From Psychrosphaera ytuae (GTDB lineage Bacteria; Pseudomonadota; Gammaproteobacteria; Enterobacterales; Alteromonadaceae), in contig NZ_CP072110.1 in assembly GCF_017638545.1 (NCBI RefSeq), positions 2,914,001 through 2,978,000 on the forward strand: a stretch of DNA of 64,000 nucleotides, written 5' to 3'. The notes under the pieces were generated by a model. That model did not search any database. It had not been told where the DNA came from and saw only the letters and a list, made by a program, of their open reading frames with translations. Position numbers and translations under genes: made by a program. Below are positions 8,537 to 15,467 of the stretch, one piece after another (the first letter of the stretch is position 1; each line of letters starts with the position of its first letter).

Positions 8537-9793
8537 ATGATAAACAAAACAGACTCAGATTTTATCAAGCGTGTAATATCGATTAATTGCTTGATACTGT
8601 TACTAGCCACAATATTCTCAGCCTCTGCTCAGGCCGCAAAAACTTATGTCACTACAGGCGATGTCGATGTTTACGATGCACCCAATGGTGAAATAATAGC
8701 GACGTGGCCAAGCCATACGCTATTTACATCCAACAAAGAAGACACAGCCTGGATCAGAGTGTCAGGTCATTTTCCAGAAGGTGAATGGCAATCTATTTTT
8801 CCTATGTGGTACGTCAAAGCTGACAGTGATATTCAGGTTAGGACGACAGAGTCCGTAAAAGCCCCCGCCACTGTGTATTACAAGTCTCTTCCCGAAAATA
8901 CCCCTACCGCTAGAGCTTATAAACTATTAGAGTCGGCTGATGTATTTGATGAGGCTGGTAATTTAATCACCACTTGGTCTGTAGGTGTTACCTTCACCAG
9001 TGCTTATGAAAATGACCAACGAGTTAAAGTAACAGGGACATTCCCCGACGGCTCGTGGCAAAAATTAGACTCACCGGTTTGGTTAAATAAACCTGTACGG
9101 ATGCAAGATCGAAGTCAGCCTAAATTAATAAGTCGAACAGAAGACACAAGACGGTTTGTGGTCATAGATAAAAATGTATTTAGTATGACCCTGTTTGAGC
9201 AATCTGAAACCGGAATCCAGGCACTTATGACCTCACCTGTGGCTCTGGGCTATGACCGCTGTTTACCTGCATCACAAGGCGGTAAATGTTATTACACCCC
9301 AGAGGGTGAATTCGATATCGAATTTAAGCTGTTTGATACCGATGGGATTCGTTGGTGTATCCCTAAAAAAATGGAAGGGGAGTTCGCCGATAAAATTGCC
9401 AAAGGTCAGCGTTGCTGGCGCGGCATTATGGGTAATCATGCATTGCACTTTGGAAATTCATTGTTTTTACACGGGACTTCAAATCCAAATTCCATTGGCA
9501 GTAAAACAACTCACGGTTGTGTCAGGATGCGTAATGAAGATATAGAAATGGTATATCGATTATTAGCTGAGGGTGACAAAGTCATAGTTACGTCACAGTT
9601 TAATGACGTGCTCGCTAGGCTTTACGCGGAGTACGATGGGCGACTTGACGCAGATACTCCTTTGCAGACTTTTCCAGAGAGTGGAACAGAACAGGAACTA
9701 CTCGGTGCCGACGAGCAACCCGTCATTACCCAGAGTATTTCGTTAATAAAGACGTCGTCTCATATAAAAAACCAGACTGTGGAGTTGCCATAG
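8537..9793 (+). CDS. L,D-transpeptidase (YkuD) with two SH3-like N-terminal repeats
   Basis: Predicted periplasmic enzyme that forms meso-DAP to meso-DAP cross-links or attaches proteins to peptidoglycan. The catalytic motif is HGTSNPNSIGSKTTHGCVRM, with the Cys of SHGCVR-type loops. I chose ATG 8537 because it puts a clean signal peptide (FIKRVISINCLILLLATIF, cleavage after SAQA) at the N-terminus; a GTG at 8450 and ATG at 8483 are alternatives. Before the catalytic domain are two related modules of about 70 residues sharing RVSGHFPEGEWQ / KVTGTFPDGSWQ and a closing Trp, probably SH3-like wall-binding repeats. The catalytic domain has extra Cys residues (DRCLPASQGGKCYY, WCIP, RCWRG). About 418 residues. 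Confidence 0.85.
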   Translation: MINKTDSDFIKRVISINCLILLLATIFSASAQAAKTYVTTGDVDVYDAPNGEIIATWPSHTLFTSNKEDTAWIRVSGHFPEGEWQSIFPMWYVKADSDIQVRTTESVKAPATVYYKSLPENTPTARAYKLLESADVFDEAGNLITTWSVGVTFTSAYENDQRVKVTGTFPDGSWQKLDSPVWLNKPVRMQDRSQPKLISRTEDTRRFVVIDKNVFSMTLFEQSETGIQALMTSPVALGYDRCLPASQGGKCYYTPEGEFDIEFKLFDTDGIRWCIPKKMEGEFADKIAKGQRCWRGIMGNHALHFGNSLFLHGTSNPNSIGSKTTHGCVRMRNEDIEMVYRLLAEGDKVIVTSQFNDVLARLYAEYDGRLDADTPLQTFPESGTEQELLGADEQPVITQSISLIKTSSHIKNQTVELP

Positions 9794-9805
9794 TCTGGTT
9801 TATTA
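9769..9805. terminator. Bidirectional terminator between convergent genes
   Basis: Stem AAACCAGACT / AGTCTGGTTT overlaps the stop codon of the L,D-transpeptidase gene. It has A and T runs on both sides, so it can serve that gene and the convergent rhodanese gene. Confidence 0.7.
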
Positions 9806-9810
9806 ACAAT

Positions 9811-10257
9811 TTAGAAGCCTTCTGGCTGGCTCGTACCTCTTACTAAAGGCAACTCTTTTTCCTTCCAGCCGATCATGTCACCCTCAAGGTGACGCAAATT
9901 AGTGATGCCATTTTGTAATAAAGTGGCTTCTGCTTCAGCGGCGCGTTTACCACTTCTACAGTGTACAACGATTGGCTTACTGATACCTTTTAACTTGTCG
10001 ATTTGGTCTGCAATGTCACGATGAGAAATGTTAGCAGCGCCTTCGATGTGACCTATGGCAAACTCACCCAATGTTCTGACATCTAATACGAAGTAGTCTC
10101 CACGATTAGCAAGTAACTCTTCTGGACTGATCTTGGCGACTTCAGCTTCTGTTTTTTTAACTGAGTTGCCCGCTACACTCGTACTACTAAACACACTTAG
10201 TAGCAAAGCAAAAAACACCACCAAAACCCCGCCTAAATGATGTGTTGATTTAGTCAT
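9811..10257 (-). CDS. Exported rhodanese-domain protein
   Basis: A 148-residue protein with an N-terminal signal peptide (GGVLVVFFALLLSVFSSTSVAG), so it should act in the periplasm. The rhodanese domain includes YFVLDVRTLGEFAIGHIEGA and the active-site loop HCRSGKRA with the catalytic Cys. GDMIGWKEKELP near the C-terminus is the usual rhodanese end motif. Periplasmic rhodaneses of this type are widespread but their sulfur acceptor is rarely known. It faces the L,D-transpeptidase gene and follows a CbiB-like gene by 32 bp on the same strand. Confidence 0.87.
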   Translation of the reverse strand: MTKSTHHLGGVLVVFFALLLSVFSSTSVAGNSVKKTEAEVAKISPEELLANRGDYFVLDVRTLGEFAIGHIEGAANISHRDIADQIDKLKGISKPIVVHCRSGKRAAEAEATLLQNGITNLRHLEGDMIGWKEKELPLVRGTSQPEGF

Positions 10258-10289
10258 TTTGTACTCTCCGGTTTTTATAATTAACTGTT

Positions 10290-11243
10290 TTATTTAGGTA
10301 TCACGTTTGCTAACAACCAAAATAGACTTAATAAGCATACGCTAAAAATCACAAATCGGTGCTGCCAATGTCGCAGTGCGCTTATCGCTGTTTGATCGGG
10401 TGCTGCACCTGCTTTTAGTCGAATTCTAGCGACTTTTTCACCATCGAACATAACCGGGCCTGCCATTTCAATCTTACACCCTGCCGCTACTAAACTGAGC
10501 CACAACAACTCGGTAAAGGACTGCTGATGCGGCCAATGTGCTCTGTTAGCAAGACTGACCTTTAACCAGCCTGGGCTTGATTTAAACACTGAAAACAAAG
10601 GCAATAAGATAAGGGTAAATGGCAGTTCAAACCAGGTTTTGAACTTGTGAGGTAACGCCCCGAACGCATTATATTTAGGGTTTAACACAGGCCAAGCATT
10701 AACCGCAGTGATGACAATGGCATAAACAAAGCTAGCTAGTCCACCGACTAACAAAAACAATACAACCGGCATTAACCAGTAACTCAGCCAGGCCATGATA
10801 TTGACTTCTAATGTGTTTTTTATAATGCCCAGTGGTGATAGCTTTGAAACGTCAATACTCGAAAGCTCTGCGAGCAGTGATCTGGCCATACTTTTTTGCT
10901 GGCCGGATAAGGCGTCTTCAATGTCCTTACTTTGATTAGAAACAGCATGAAAGCCCATACTTAAATAAAGTAATACAGATTCGGTGACGAGATCATAAGG
11001 CATAACAAAGAGTAACGCCCAAACCAAGGTGCCTATCAGAACAATATAGGTCAACAGAGCTAGAAAGCCGGCAATAGTCCGCTGGTGATCAGTAGAGTCG
11101 CTTTTATTAACCTTAGTAGCGAGTGCATCGGCGATGACGCGACACAAAGCGAGAGGGGAATATCGAGTAGGTAAGGGCATTACCCACTCGATCAAAATGA
11201 CAACAGCCGCAGCGGCTAACAGCGGCGCTTGCGACAAATCCAC
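10290..11243 (-). CDS. CbiB/CobD-like membrane protein (adenosylcobinamide-phosphate synthase family)
   Basis: A 317-residue polytopic membrane protein with about five hydrophobic segments. It resembles the CobD/CbiB family, which joins aminopropanol phosphate to adenosylcobyric acid. The match rests on overall layout and on RSLLAELSSIDVSKLSPLGIIKNTLEVNIMAW..LMPVVLFLLVGGLASFVYA, which parallels the CbiB core. Classical CbiB motifs such as the RDT and GRIPRPHPVV-like blocks are weak or altered, so it may be a divergent relative with another role. No other cobalamin gene is nearby. It follows mtnN by 3 bp on the same strand and is probably co-transcribed. Confidence 0.6.
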   Translation of the reverse strand: MDLSQAPLLAAAAVVILIEWVMPLPTRYSPLALCRVIADALATKVNKSDSTDHQRTIAGFLALLTYIVLIGTLVWALLFVMPYDLVTESVLLYLSMGFHAVSNQSKDIEDALSGQQKSMARSLLAELSSIDVSKLSPLGIIKNTLEVNIMAWLSYWLMPVVLFLLVGGLASFVYAIVITAVNAWPVLNPKYNAFGALPHKFKTWFELPFTLILLPLFSVFKSSPGWLKVSLANRAHWPHQQSFTELLWLSLVAAGCKIEMAGPVMFDGEKVARIRLKAGAAPDQTAISALRHWQHRFVIFSVCLLSLFWLLANVIPK

Positions 11244-11246
11244 GAC

Positions 11247-11945
11247 TTATGCCGCGAGCTTCTCAAGAAGCTTCATCAGCAATGCCGATGAGTTCTTCGA
11301 AGCAACTTCAAGATATTGATCAAAGCTCATTGGTGACTCTTGACCCGCAATGTCAGACAAAGAGCGAATAACTAAAAATGGCGTATTCATTTGGTAACAA
11401 GCTTGAGCAATAGCAGCACCTTCCATCTCTACTGCTAACATGTCTGGGAATTGCTGACGAGTTGCTTCAATACGCTGAGGGTCACACATAAAACTATCGC
11501 CCGTTGCAATAAGACCCACTTTACAGGTGATGTCCGTCATATCACTGATTAAATCTGTGACAGCTTCAACTAGTTTTTCGTCTGCTTTAAAACGGGCTGG
11601 CATATTTGGCACTTGGCCAAATTCATAATTAAACGCCGTAACATCAACATCGTGGTGAACCAATTCATCACCTACCGCAATATCACCCACTTTAAGGTCC
11701 GGATCAAAACCACCGGCTGAACCAGTATTAATGACATAGTCAGGGTTAAAATTGTTGATTAATAAAGTGGTCGCCACCGTCGAAGCTACTTTACCAATAC
11801 CCGATTGAACCAAAACAACATCGGTTCCTTTCAATTTGCCAGAATAGTATTCGTAGTTGGCAATTTTTGTCGTCTCTAAGTTTTCAATGTTGTCTTTTAA
11901 AATGGCAACTTCTTGTTCCATCGCACCGATGATAGCAATCGTCAT
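11247..11945 (-). CDS. mtnN: 5'-methylthioadenosine/S-adenosylhomocysteine nucleosidase
   Basis: Hydrolyses MTA and SAH to adenine and the thioribosyl sugar. With SAH it supplies S-ribosylhomocysteine to LuxS, which is also encoded in this window. I start at MTIAIIGAMEQEV (ATG ending at 11945); this gives 232 residues, the same as E. coli Pfs, and drops nine poorly conserved residues. Visible motifs are GAMEQEV with the catalytic Glu, VNTGSAGG, TGDSFMCD, EMEGAAIAQ and the RSLSDIAG loop with the catalytic Asp. A CbiB-like gene follows. Confidence 0.96.
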   Translation of the reverse strand: MTIAIIGAMEQEVAILKDNIENLETTKIANYEYYSGKLKGTDVVLVQSGIGKVASTVATTLLINNFNPDYVINTGSAGGFDPDLKVGDIAVGDELVHHDVDVTAFNYEFGQVPNMPARFKADEKLVEAVTDLISDMTDITCKVGLIATGDSFMCDPQRIEATRQQFPDMLAVEMEGAAIAQACYQMNTPFLVIRSLSDIAGQESPMSFDQYLEVASKNSSALLMKLLEKLAA

Positions 11946-12281
11946 AATGAGTCTCTGTATTAATACAACCAAACGTTAGCGTGTGATGTTTGGTATCAAA
12001 TTGAAATTGATTGAAATTATAATGGACGACCTAAACAATGGCTAATCTTAAATTGGTCGTTCCAACGCTAGGCGATAAAGCGCTACGACAAAATCAATAA
12101 ATATTCCCGGGCTATTGAACTTTTTACCTCTTTAAAAAATAGATTGGCACACTCCCTGCTACACACTTCCTGTAATAAAAGACCAAAGATAAGTTTTTGA
12201 CAGCGACTTTGGTTTTTAATTCAAAACCGTAAACCGGTGCACAAGTTAGAAACATTAGATAACACAGTCTTGGAGACAAAT
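11946..12281. other. 336-bp intergenic region with a sigma-54-like promoter
   Basis: Gene-free stretch between divergent mtnN and the DUF2726 gene. It holds mtnN's upstream region, a sigma-54-like element at 12145-12160, and a weak hairpin (ACCAAAG / CTTTGGT, about 12182-12213) followed by a T-run that could attenuate transcription. No small gene was recognised. Confidence 0.5.
12145..12160 (+). promoter_or_regulatory. Candidate sigma-54 (-24/-12) promoter
   Basis: TGGCAC, then 5 nt, then CTGCT matches the TGGCAC-N5-TTGCW consensus with one mismatch. The GG and GC dinucleotides have the required 12-base spacing. It points toward the DUF2726 gene, whose start is 122 bp downstream. No upstream activator site was identified, so a chance match is possible. 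Confidence 0.4.
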
Positions 12282-12890
12282 ATGGAATGGGTATTAGTAT
12301 TGTTGGTAGGTCTAGTTGTTACCATTGCCTTGGTTGCGAGTCATTTTATTGACACGAGCAACCCTTATCCTTTCAAAAAGAAAAGTCAGCTGTTCACCAA
12401 CGTCGAACGCGGCTTTTTAGCACTGCTCGATAGAGCCGTCGGCAACGACTATCGCATTGTTAACCGAGTGCGTTTGCAAGACATTATAGAAACCAAAGAC
12501 AGTATCAAAGGCCGTGCTAAACGCTCAGCGATGATCAAAGCTTCTAACAAGGTAATCGATTATGTTTTGTGTGACCCTGCAACATACCGAATCATTGCCG
12601 CAGTAGATCTAGTTAATCAAGCTGAGGGCGGGCACAAATCAAAACAAGATTGGTTTGTTACTGGTGCCTTAGAAGCCGCAGGTATTCCACATATTCGTAT
12701 TAAAGTAAAAGCGGGTTACAAGGTTGAAGAAATTCGCAATGGCATTTTGTATAAAATCGGCAAGAAAGAACGTGCTTATCCGCCTGAGCCGATCATTAAG
12801 GGCAATATTCCTCGTCGTCCAGTTGGCGCACTTTCAGCTGGCCAGGTTAAAGCGCAGCTTGGTGGTTTAGGTATCGCGAAAGCGTCTTAG
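12282..12890 (+). CDS. DUF2726 domain protein, membrane-anchored
   Basis: I start at ATG 12282, which has a good ribosome-binding site (GGAG, 6 nt upstream) and places a hydrophobic segment (MEWVLVLLVGLVVTIALVA) at the N-terminus; a GTG at 12237 would add 15 residues. The rest is a DUF2726-type domain (about residues 40-160): LFTNVERGFLALLDRAVGNDYRI, RVRLQDII, then KVIDYVLCDPATYRIIAAVDLVN. In the family the last block usually reads as D...(E/D)xD and resembles a PD-(D/E)xK nuclease core; that relation is an inference. The tail (PRRPVGALSAGQVKAQLG) looks disordered. About 202 residues. No operon partner is present; the repeat island follows. Confidence 0.75.
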   Translation: MEWVLVLLVGLVVTIALVASHFIDTSNPYPFKKKSQLFTNVERGFLALLDRAVGNDYRIVNRVRLQDIIETKDSIKGRAKRSAMIKASNKVIDYVLCDPATYRIIAAVDLVNQAEGGHKSKQDWFVTGALEAAGIPHIRIKVKAGYKVEEIRNGILYKIGKKERAYPPEPIIKGNIPRRPVGALSAGQVKAQLGGLGIAKAS

Positions 12891-12909
12891 CTCTACATTT
12901 ACAGAGTCT

Positions 12910-13070
12910 GAGAATGGGCTGACCATTGGGTGGCCTTTATCTCGGCCGCGCAAGTACGTCCGTGTAATGCTCCCAGCCGCACATCCCTGTGCGGCAACGC
13001 CTCGTAAACGCTCACCCAATACTCATCCTTTACATTCAGCGTCGTCGGCGCGAAACACGCTGTAAGTTCA
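12910..13070 (+). repeat. Repeat unit A1 (161 bp)
   Basis: First A unit, starting GAGAATGGGCTGACC. Inner hairpin CCGCACA-TCCC-TGTGCGG lies at 12977-12994. The outer stem is ATTGGGTG (12925-12932) with CACCCAAT (13013-13020). The conserved box is at 12951-12976. It differs from A2 at two positions. Confidence 0.9.
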
Positions 13071-13231
13071 GAGAATGGGCTGACCATTGGGTGGCCTTTA
13101 TCTCGGCCGCGCAAGTACGTCCGTGTAATGCTCCCAGCCGCACATCCCTGTGCGGCAACGCCTCGTAAACGCTCACCCAATACTCATCCCTAACATTCAG
13201 CGTCGTCGGCGCGAAACACGCTGTAAGTTCA
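13071..13231 (+). repeat. Repeat unit A2 (161 bp)
   Basis: Second tandem A unit, identical to A1 at 159 of 161 positions by eye. A third copy begins at 13232 and breaks off at about 13256, after GGGTGGC. Confidence 0.9.
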
Positions 13232-13283
13232 GAGAATGGGCTGACCATTGGGTGGCTTATGTGCAGTTGCGAGCTCCTAACCT

Positions 13284-13372
13284 GGGTACCTTAACCCTTG
13301 ACCTCTTCAAGCACATCCCTGTGACGCTTACGGCCAAACATCCTGTTTGGGCTATCAAGGGTTAAGGTACCC
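13284..13372. repeat. Central palindromic unit C
   Basis: A perfect 18-bp inverted repeat, GGGTACCTTAACCCTTGA (13284-13301) with its complement at 13355-13372, encloses the conserved box (13308-13333) and an inner hairpin CCAAACA-TCC-TGTTTGG (13334-13350). It has the same layout as A and B but different stem sequences. Confidence 0.88.
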
Positions 13373-13465
13373 AACTCAGGATCTGCAATTCACACTTTGG
13401 TGTTAACCGCCTGTAGCTGGCACTGCAGAAGTTCCTATTTGAAATAAGCACTGGCCATATCGACG

Positions 13466-13598
13466 ATTCTGAGTTTAAGGGATGAGTATGAGTAGTTGCT
13501 TTTCGAGGTAGTCCACGCATGGATGCGTGGCCGTAAGCATTACAGGGATGTACTTGCGCGGCCGAGGAAAGCCAACTACTCATGCTTAGCCCATTCTC
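13466..13598 (-). repeat. Repeat unit B1 (inverted orientation, truncated)
   Basis: Outer stem ATGAGTAGTTG (13488-13498) / CAACTACTCAT (13573-13583), 11 bp perfect. Inner hairpin CCACGCAT-GG-ATGCGTGG at 13513-13530. The conserved box lies on the minus strand at 13531-13556. The side away from the box is degenerate before about 13477. Confidence 0.85.
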
Positions 13599-13759
13599 TG
13601 AACTTACAGCGTGTTTCGCGCCGACAACGCTGAATATTAGGGATGAGTATGAGTGGTTGCTTTTCGAGGAAGTCCACGCATGGATGCGTGGCCGTAAGCA
13701 TTACAGGGATGTACTTGCGCGGCCGAGGAAAGCCAACTACTCATGCTTAGCCCATTCTC
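13599..13759 (-). repeat. Repeat unit B2 (161 bp, inverted orientation)
   Basis: Full-length unit exactly 161 bp after B1. Outer stem ATGAGTGGTTG (13649-13659) / CAACTACTCAT (13734-13744) has one G-T pair. It has the same inner hairpin as B1 and ends in AGCCCATTCTC, the complement of the A start. Confidence 0.88.
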
Positions 13760-13921
13760 TATGCAGGAGTTAGGAGAAGGGCCACTCTTGCTTAGCCCAT
13801 TCTCTGAGCTCAAGTTAAGAGGATTAGGCAAACGACAACCCCCAAAAATACCCAATTAACATTGATTTCTGAGCCGAGTGCGGTAACCTAAAATCTCATA
13901 ATCCTAACACCTAAAAAATGA

Positions 13922-15466
13922 ATGGAAATCGAGCTCAAATTTCTTCTCCAACCGGATTTAGTCACTAAATTCACATCCCTAATCGACAACGCACCGTTTG
14001 ATATCTCAGCGCCAAACGTTCGTCACCTTCGCAATGGTTACTTTGATACCGACCAAAAAGCACTTCGCCAATTTGATATTGGTTTGCGAATTCGCAGTTG
14101 CGAACTGGCCACAGGCGAAAAGTCTGCCGAGCAAACCGTTAAGCTTGCTGGTCAAGACGTCGGTGGTTTGCACCAACGCCCAGAATTTAATGTCGACTTG
14201 CCAGTGCCTACCAATATGGTTGCTGATTTGTCTTTGTATGAACCAGAAATTTGGCCAGCGGGTTTTGATGTAGACGAAATCCAACAACAGCTGATGTTAC
14301 TGTTTGAAACCGATTTTCAACGCACCACTTGGCATGTTTCTATGCCTTCTGGAACCGTGATCGAATGTGTTTTGGATCAGGGCGCAGTAAAAGCAAACGG
14401 GCAAGAAACCATTATCAGTGAAGTAGAGCTTGAGTTAGTTTCGGGTGAGGTCAAAGAGCTGTTTGCATTTGCTCAATACATAGCTTCTAAAGTGGATGTT
14501 CGTTTGGGCTTTTTGAGCAAAGCGGCGCGCGGTTATCATTTGCTCGCAGGAAAGTCTCTGAGTTGCGTTGATTTAAACAAGGTTAACGTCAAAGCCGATG
14601 ACGCGGTCGAAACCGCATTCGTGAAGTCTCTTACGGCAGCACTCAAATTTGTCCAACACAACGAACAAGTATTTTGTGCTTCCATGAGTCCAAAGAGCTT
14701 GCGAAAAGTACTAGATGGTTGGTCGTTGATCATTCATGTCATGCAATTGTTTGCAGATTTGATCCCAACTGCTCAAGCGAAAGCCTTAGCCAAAGGCTTT
14801 AAAATGGTCAGAAAGCAACACAAGTGGGCTGACTCTTATTATCAAATCAATCAATTGACCAGCAGAAAGAGTCCATTCAAAAAAGACATCGACAACAGTG
14901 AGTTTTTGACGTCACTAGTGGCGCAAGAGCAGTGGCCAGAGCATAAGCTTATGCGTGCTGTGGGCTTTTTTAGTAGCCGTGAATACAACCAACTTATTCT
15001 TAATTTTATTCAATGGCTAAGTGGCAAAGCGTGGCGCAATGAGTTGAGCTTAGAGCAACTTACTGTGTTGTCTCAGCCTATTTATGTTCATACTCAGTCT
15101 TGGTTAGATGCGTCGTGGCACAATTTAAAAGCGGTTCTTGCTGCTTACAAATTAGAGCCAGACCAAGAAAACTTAGAAGCAATCTATTGGCCATTGGTCG
15201 AAAGCCTGTTGACGGGGATTGTTGCAAGTAATGTATTTGGCGATGAAGCTGAATCGGTGACAAACGCTCAGATGGACTTATTAATGGGTTGTGAAGAATA
15301 CATTTTACTTTCAAGGCTGGAGTCATTGTTAGTCGAACACCAGGAAAACCACCAAGTCACGCCTGAAAATGACTACCTCGGCTGGTTAAATGCCAAACAG
15401 AGTAGCCTCAATATGGCCATCGTTGCGACCGTTGGTAATGTCTCACAATTAAAGCCGTATTGGTAA
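13922..15466 (+). CDS. ygiF: CYTH-CHAD inorganic triphosphatase (YgiF-like)
   Basis: A 514-residue cytosolic protein. The N-terminal CYTH domain (about 1-200) starts with the signature MEIELKF (ExExK) and continues with DTDQKALRQFDIGLRIR and conserved basic and acidic strands that bind triphosphate and metal. The C-terminal half is a CHAD domain, an alpha-helical His-containing domain thought to bind polyphosphate. E. coli YgiF hydrolyses inorganic triphosphate. It is followed by glnE with a one-base gap, exactly as in E. coli, so the two are co-transcribed and probably translationally linked. No clear Shine-Dalgarno is visible before the ATG. Confidence 0.9.
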   Translation: MEIELKFLLQPDLVTKFTSLIDNAPFDISAPNVRHLRNGYFDTDQKALRQFDIGLRIRSCELATGEKSAEQTVKLAGQDVGGLHQRPEFNVDLPVPTNMVADLSLYEPEIWPAGFDVDEIQQQLMLLFETDFQRTTWHVSMPSGTVIECVLDQGAVKANGQETIISEVELELVSGEVKELFAFAQYIASKVDVRLGFLSKAARGYHLLAGKSLSCVDLNKVNVKADDAVETAFVKSLTAALKFVQHNEQVFCASMSPKSLRKVLDGWSLIIHVMQLFADLIPTAQAKALAKGFKMVRKQHKWADSYYQINQLTSRKSPFKKDIDNSEFLTSLVAQEQWPEHKLMRAVGFFSSREYNQLILNFIQWLSGKAWRNELSLEQLTVLSQPIYVHTQSWLDASWHNLKAVLAAYKLEPDQENLEAIYWPLVESLLTGIVASNVFGDEAESVTNAQMDLLMGCEEYILLSRLESLLVEHQENHQVTPENDYLGWLNAKQSSLNMAIVATVGNVSQLKPYW

Positions 15467-15467
15467 A

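Larger units (their letters stand above)
12910..13807. repeat. Mirror-image island of structured 161-bp repeats
   Basis: The 1031-bp gap before ygiF holds no convincing gene but is almost entirely repeats. Two tandem 161-bp A units and a 25-bp start of a third read forward. A central unit C contains a large palindrome. Two related B units, again 161 bp apart, read in the opposite direction. A short remnant (about 13788-13807, GCTTAGCCCATTCTCTGA) lies beyond. A and B share their ends (AGAGAATGGGCT) and the block TCAGCGTCGTCGGCGCGAAA, with small differences. All three sub-types carry the same conserved box and a hairpin. Short reading frames here exist only because the repeats are open in several frames. 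Confidence 0.9.

Noticed and set aside
12910..13760. CRISPR array
   Set aside because: Units are 161 bp and include their own hairpins; there are no short identical repeats with unique spacers and no cas genes.
12899..13855. Several 60-90-codon open frames on both strands in the repeat island
   Set aside because: They repeat the same peptide (SELTACFAPTTLN and similar) because the DNA repeats; they have no ribosome-binding site, no family match, and would lie on both strands at once.
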